Assembly (NCBI GenBank): GCA_027943335.1
Contig: BSBK01007724.1
Coordinates: 248,001 to 312,000, forward strand
Length of the DNA stretch: 64,000 bases
Source of the DNA: Chamaecyparis obtusa
Taxonomy: Eukaryota > Streptophyta > Pinopsida > Cupressales > Cupressaceae
Reading direction: 5' to 3'
The notes under the pieces were generated by a model. That model was not told where the DNA came from. It did not search any database and worked only from the letters and a program-made list of their open reading frames with translations. Positions 60,280-64,000 of this stretch are shown one piece after another. Positions within the stretch are counted from its first letter, which is position 1. Every line of letters begins with the position of its first letter. Both the position numbers and the translations under genes were made by a program.

Positions 60280-62034
60280 AATAAGCATGTCGATTCCTAA
60301 TGCATATTCACCCTATCACCCCCATATCATGAGAAAGCTACTCATGTACCATCATTCATGCCATATCAAGCTGGCCAAGAAGAAACATGTAGCCAAAATG
60401 GCCTACCAATAGAAAACTATCAGCATGCACCACCATACCCTCCCACCCAGCATCAAGCATCCTAGAAGCATTCCTATGAACCACCCTATGAGGGTCACCA
60501 TCACAATCCTCAGAATTAGTCCAACACCACTTCACATATGAACTCCAATGACTAGTTAGAAAATTTTTGAGATGAAATGAGCTCTTTCATGAAAGACTAT
60601 GTGGAGATGAGGGCTCAGAAAGAAGAGATCTCAAGGCAGTATATGGAAGTGGTAGCTCAGAAAGAGGAGTTTTCAAGGCAGCTAGAACTAGATGGAAAAC
60701 CATGAGAAGAGCCTTGATGAAAATAACCAAAAAATCTTGACACAAGAGAAGATCCAGGAAGAAAAGATTGAAGAGTATAAATAATTAACAAGGGTCATCT
60801 ATCTAACAACTATGAAAAATGAGAAGGATCTCCGAAAAGAGTTAGTAGGAATTTCATGATCATGAGAGAAAGATACTTGCTAGATAGATTGCAGAAAAGG
60901 ATCAATTGATTGAGAATTTTTTGGTACAAGCACCAAGGGGAGGAGATCAAGCAGTAATTGCTGCCCCAATACAAGAAAGTTCATCAAATCCACCAAAGGG
61001 CAATGCCAAGTATTTTTAAAAAGGAGATCCAAGAGGAGGTGCCTCATGTCATTGAGAAGGAGGCTACTCTTGTGTTTCCAAAGTCCCAAGGAGATGCAAG
61101 CTTGGAAGAGGAGGACCTAGAAGCTTTGCAGACCAGACAAGAGGATCACAAGGTTCAAATTCTAAGTTTCTTTCCTGGTAAGTCCCCTAGCACTTCTATT
61201 GAAATTCCAAGCTTTAGGATTTCTCCTTTAGTTCAGAATCTTAGTCAACATGGGCCTAACCTCCATGTATTTTTAGAGCCTTTTCATGACCCCATCTCAA
61301 ACTTCTAGTCACTTCATTATATTCCTATAGAAGAGACACCTAAAGGATTTTCCCTCCTAAGTGACAACGAGCCCATCCTATAGTAGATAAATCCCTATGA
61401 GCCAATCCCTAAAGAGACCCTTCCACCTCATAGCATTTCAAATGATGAATCTTTTCTTTTAGGTGTACTTTTCCATGAGGAGAAATTAAATCTATCACAA
61501 CATGATAATGGATTAGGGCAACAAGACAAGAGTCGGGAAGAAAGTGAGGAAGGTGAGGTCCTAATTGATCTATTTGAGGAAATTCTTTCTTATATTGAGG
61601 AAGAAGAGGCAATACAAGATTTACTGGTTAAGCTCCATGATTATGATAATGAAGATGACATGATTGCTATTAACTTAGAACATCAAGAAGATTTTGACTC
61701 CATAATTGATGTTTTCTTCTCAACTCTTGTTGATGTTCCTCATCCTCCTCAAATAGATAGTAGCATCCATGTTCTTAAAGAAGGTTTTATATTTTAGGAA
61801 GTTGATGTTGTCCCATTTGTAGAATCTAAACTTATCTGCAATAAAGTGGTGGAAGACTCTCAAGGATCATGTTTCCTAGACCATGAAGAGGGACTAGTGA
61901 TTGTTAAAGACCTAAGGAAATTTGATAGCTTTGATGAGCTACTAGTTGTTCCAGATAAAGAAGAGGATGATCCTATAACCCTAGAAGAAGAATTGGTATG
62001 GCAGGCCATCATGGAGGGGTCAAATTTTGATTGA
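60280..62034 (+). pseudogene. gag-like remnant of gypsy-type element P
   Basis: The first part reads ENYQHAPPYPPTQHQAS, then a coiled-coil-like part with an internal repeat (DYVEMRAQKEEISRQ and EVVAQKEEFSRQ, about 60600-60690). After frameshifts come DQLIENFLVQAPRGGDQA (about 60900), then an acidic part in one frame from 61000 to 62034 (EEEDLEALQTRQ, EESEEGEVLIDLFEEIL, LDHEEGLVIVKDLRK, EEELVWQAIMEG). That last frame has only four stops. No zinc knuckle, protease or RT is seen, so the gag call rests on position, coiled coil and composition. Most stops sit where a Gln or Arg codon would fit. Confidence 0.5.
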
Positions 62035-62397
62035 CATGCTGAGGTCATCCATAAGGTGCATAGTAAACAACAAAGGCCTAGATTCATCTCTCAAGGGGAT
62101 GTCCTATCAGATACCTTTCTCAAGTAGGGGAAAATGAGACATCCATACTCAAGTATTCAATGGAGGGTGATGTCAAAAGTCCATTTCTTGATAACCAGAA
62201 GTTTATTCAGTCTTATCAACCTCCCTAAGAAGATAGCGCCTATGATCTAATCAAGGTTAGTATTCTGGACTACCAATTTCAAAAGTGGATATGCCAAGTA
62301 GTTCAATACATTTTTATATTCCATACCCTCTTTTTTGGCATCAAGTGTGCAAGGTATAATACCCTAAGGAGGATGGGAAGTTATTTTTGTTGGAGAT
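62035..62397 (+). other. interior of element P, no supported gene
   Basis: Continues after the acidic ORF with no convincing frame, up to the inserted LTR. Confidence 0.35.
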
Positions 62398-63709
62398 TTT
62401 CCAGCAAGCCAGATTGCTAACTGTATGTTTGTCATTGATGACAAAATATGGTAAGTAGCATGTGTGGAAGCCTGATGGAGAGAGCTTTGAGAATATATTG
62501 CATGGATATGTTATTAGCATTATATCATGGACACAGAGGTTGATTATGAGTATAGATAGTTGTGTAGCAGTTTATCCCAGCAGTGTTCCTGACAGAGTTA
62601 TAGATAGAGATCAGTATGAGATTCATAGTATGGTTATCATGGAGCCTTGCACGTTTATATGTATGTTTTAGACATATGTATGAATCTATGTTCATGGACG
62701 CAGACTTTGATATGTAGCAGAAGTTAACTTATGATGATTCACAACTGACAGTTATAGTTTCTTGAGTTTATCTAGAGGAGCTAACAAAGATTATATTAGT
62801 AAAGGAGTTGCACCTATCATTTTGGTATGCACACTTGGATCCATGTTTTTTGGAGAGTTAATAATGTTTGGTTAAGAGCGCATGATGTAATTTATCATGA
62901 GGAGAAAGCATTAATTATTTTGGTGGAGCCAACAGTGTGAAGTAACGCAGTCACTCATATTGAGTTGGATAGGTCCCAATTTGTGTTGTGTGCTTAGCAA
63001 AGCTGACAGAGATGTTATTGGAGAGTTTTATTATTTCTCTAATATGATTTCAAGATGGTTCTAATAGGCTAACTTGATTATATCATCTAGAGGAAAGATA
63101 CTTATAGGTAGTCATTTGTGATTACTAAATATGGTTTAGAGCTGAAAGATAAGAGTAGAGCAGAGAGTGCAAAGTGTTGAGCCATCAGTAGAAGGTATAT
63201 GTGACATAATAGAAAGTATATACTATTCATTGGAACTAATCAAGATAGTAGGTCTATGTGCAGTTCACCAAGATCTAGATATAGTGTGTATCTATTAAAT
63301 AGAAGGTTGTAGACTTCACCCCTTTGAGAAGTGTACTAAAAGATAGTGTGTCCTCACCCCTAATAGGATTAATTGTAAAATACTCCTAACAGGTTCTGAC
63401 CCTTGACTAGGTCACTGTACTTATTGCATTGTAAAGATCAACTCCTAATAGGGTTGTAAGATCTTCTGACAAGGATCATAATACACTAGTGCAATTCTTA
63501 ATGGGTGTCAATTCCCACCAGGGTTTTTACCTATTTGGGTTTCCTCAGTCGTAACCAAAATTGTGGTGTTGTGTTAAGTGTTATTTCATTGTGTTTATGC
63601 TTAATGTTATTACATACTTAATTTGATAAAGAATTGAAACTTGTAGATAATTGATTCACCCCCCCCCCCCCCCCCCACTCTCAGTTATCTCTTGGGACTA
63701 TTCCTAACA
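62398..63709 (+). repeat. element M: copia solo LTR (1312 bp)
   Basis: Starts TGTTGGAGATTTTCC and ends ATTCCTAACA. It is flanked by ATTTT and ATTTC, a target duplication with one mismatch. The 3' end contains TTGATTCACC, an 18-base C run (63659-63676), then ACTCTCAGTTATC, the plus-strand version of the copia LTR ends at 10748, 14934 and 52754. No internal region follows. Confidence 0.75.
63659..63676 (+). repeat. poly-C run
   Basis: Eighteen consecutive C at the point where sister LTRs have a shorter C/G run; length may be affected by sequencing. Confidence 0.9.
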
Positions 63710-64000
63710 ATTTCAATAGTCCAATCAATGGATTTTTTTGACCAATTTGTTGATACTGGTTAGAGTAGGGTAGGGTAGGAGTTTTTAGTTTTCTATGTTC
63801 CCTAAGTGCTTCAGCACAAGCTTGTTTTTAGTTTTAGTTTTAGTTTTGTTGGAGAGAAGGATGTTGTTTTTGTTGGGAGTCAAGTTCCGTTTTAAGGCTT
63901 AAAGGACTCTATGCCCAATGGATACAAAAGGAAACTGGTTAATGGTGTTTAGCAGGAAAGCACTCAACTGAGGTCACCAGAATGTTACCATATTTTTACT
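63710..64000 (+). other. right end of window; possible start of second LTR of P
   Basis: Contains AGTTTTAGTTTTAGTTTT-like short repeats (about 63823-63850). It ends with TGTTACCATATTTTTACT at 63983, identical to 56087-56104. No clear polypurine tract precedes it. Confidence 0.3.

Overview
The window is AT-rich nuclear plant DNA made almost entirely of LTR retrotransposons in various states of decay. I found no host protein gene, rRNA, stand-alone tRNA or CRISPR array. Ty3/gypsy and Ty1/copia pieces, long (1-4 kb) LTRs, solo LTRs and deep nesting point to a large repeat-rich plant genome, plausibly a gymnosperm. That assignment is inference.

Layout. 1-2.2 kb: minus-strand gag remnants, one with five zinc-knuckle units. 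2.7-6.6 kb: plus-strand gypsy element K (gag with a G-patch-like segment, 3' region, LTR) after a long AC/AT microsatellite. 6.6-10.7 kb: minus-strand copia remnant (integrase to RT) next to a copia LTR. 13.2-14.9 kb: degraded minus-strand ORF of an unrecognised element. 14.9-22.0 kb: a minus-strand, Sirevirus-like copia element, with a 908-bp non-LTR insertion (twin tRNA-like heads, 14-bp target duplication) inside its pol.

The core, 22-54.6 kb, is a nest. Gypsy element I (plus) keeps its 5' LTR part and gag at 22.0-23.9 kb and its 3' region at 47.5-48.6 kb. It is split by gypsy element H (minus, 23935-47458, two 2989-bp LTRs, gag-pol at 38.6-44.4 kb). H carries element G (plus, 24055-35468, two 1249-bp LTRs, target duplication GTAGG) in one LTR. 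G lacks protease, RT and RNase H. It has a large unrecognised ORF, an integrase C-terminus preceded by an in-frame 12-bp minisatellite, and six copies of a covarying RNA hairpin motif. The 3' LTR of I is broken by a 3969-bp solo LTR (J, target duplication CTTAA) and a 1529-bp copia solo LTR (L).

56-62 kb holds an old plus-strand gypsy-like element P with a decayed gag. It is followed by a 1312-bp copia solo LTR (M), and the window ends on an 18-base copy of the possible LTR start of P.

Nothing here works as an operon. Relationships are those of parasite on parasite: G would need enzymes from a relative, and H, I, K, P and the copia copies are inactivated by stops, frameshifts, lost catalytic residues or truncation. 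LTR divergence read by eye (about 2% for G, about 6% in a sampled stretch of H) agrees with the nesting order.
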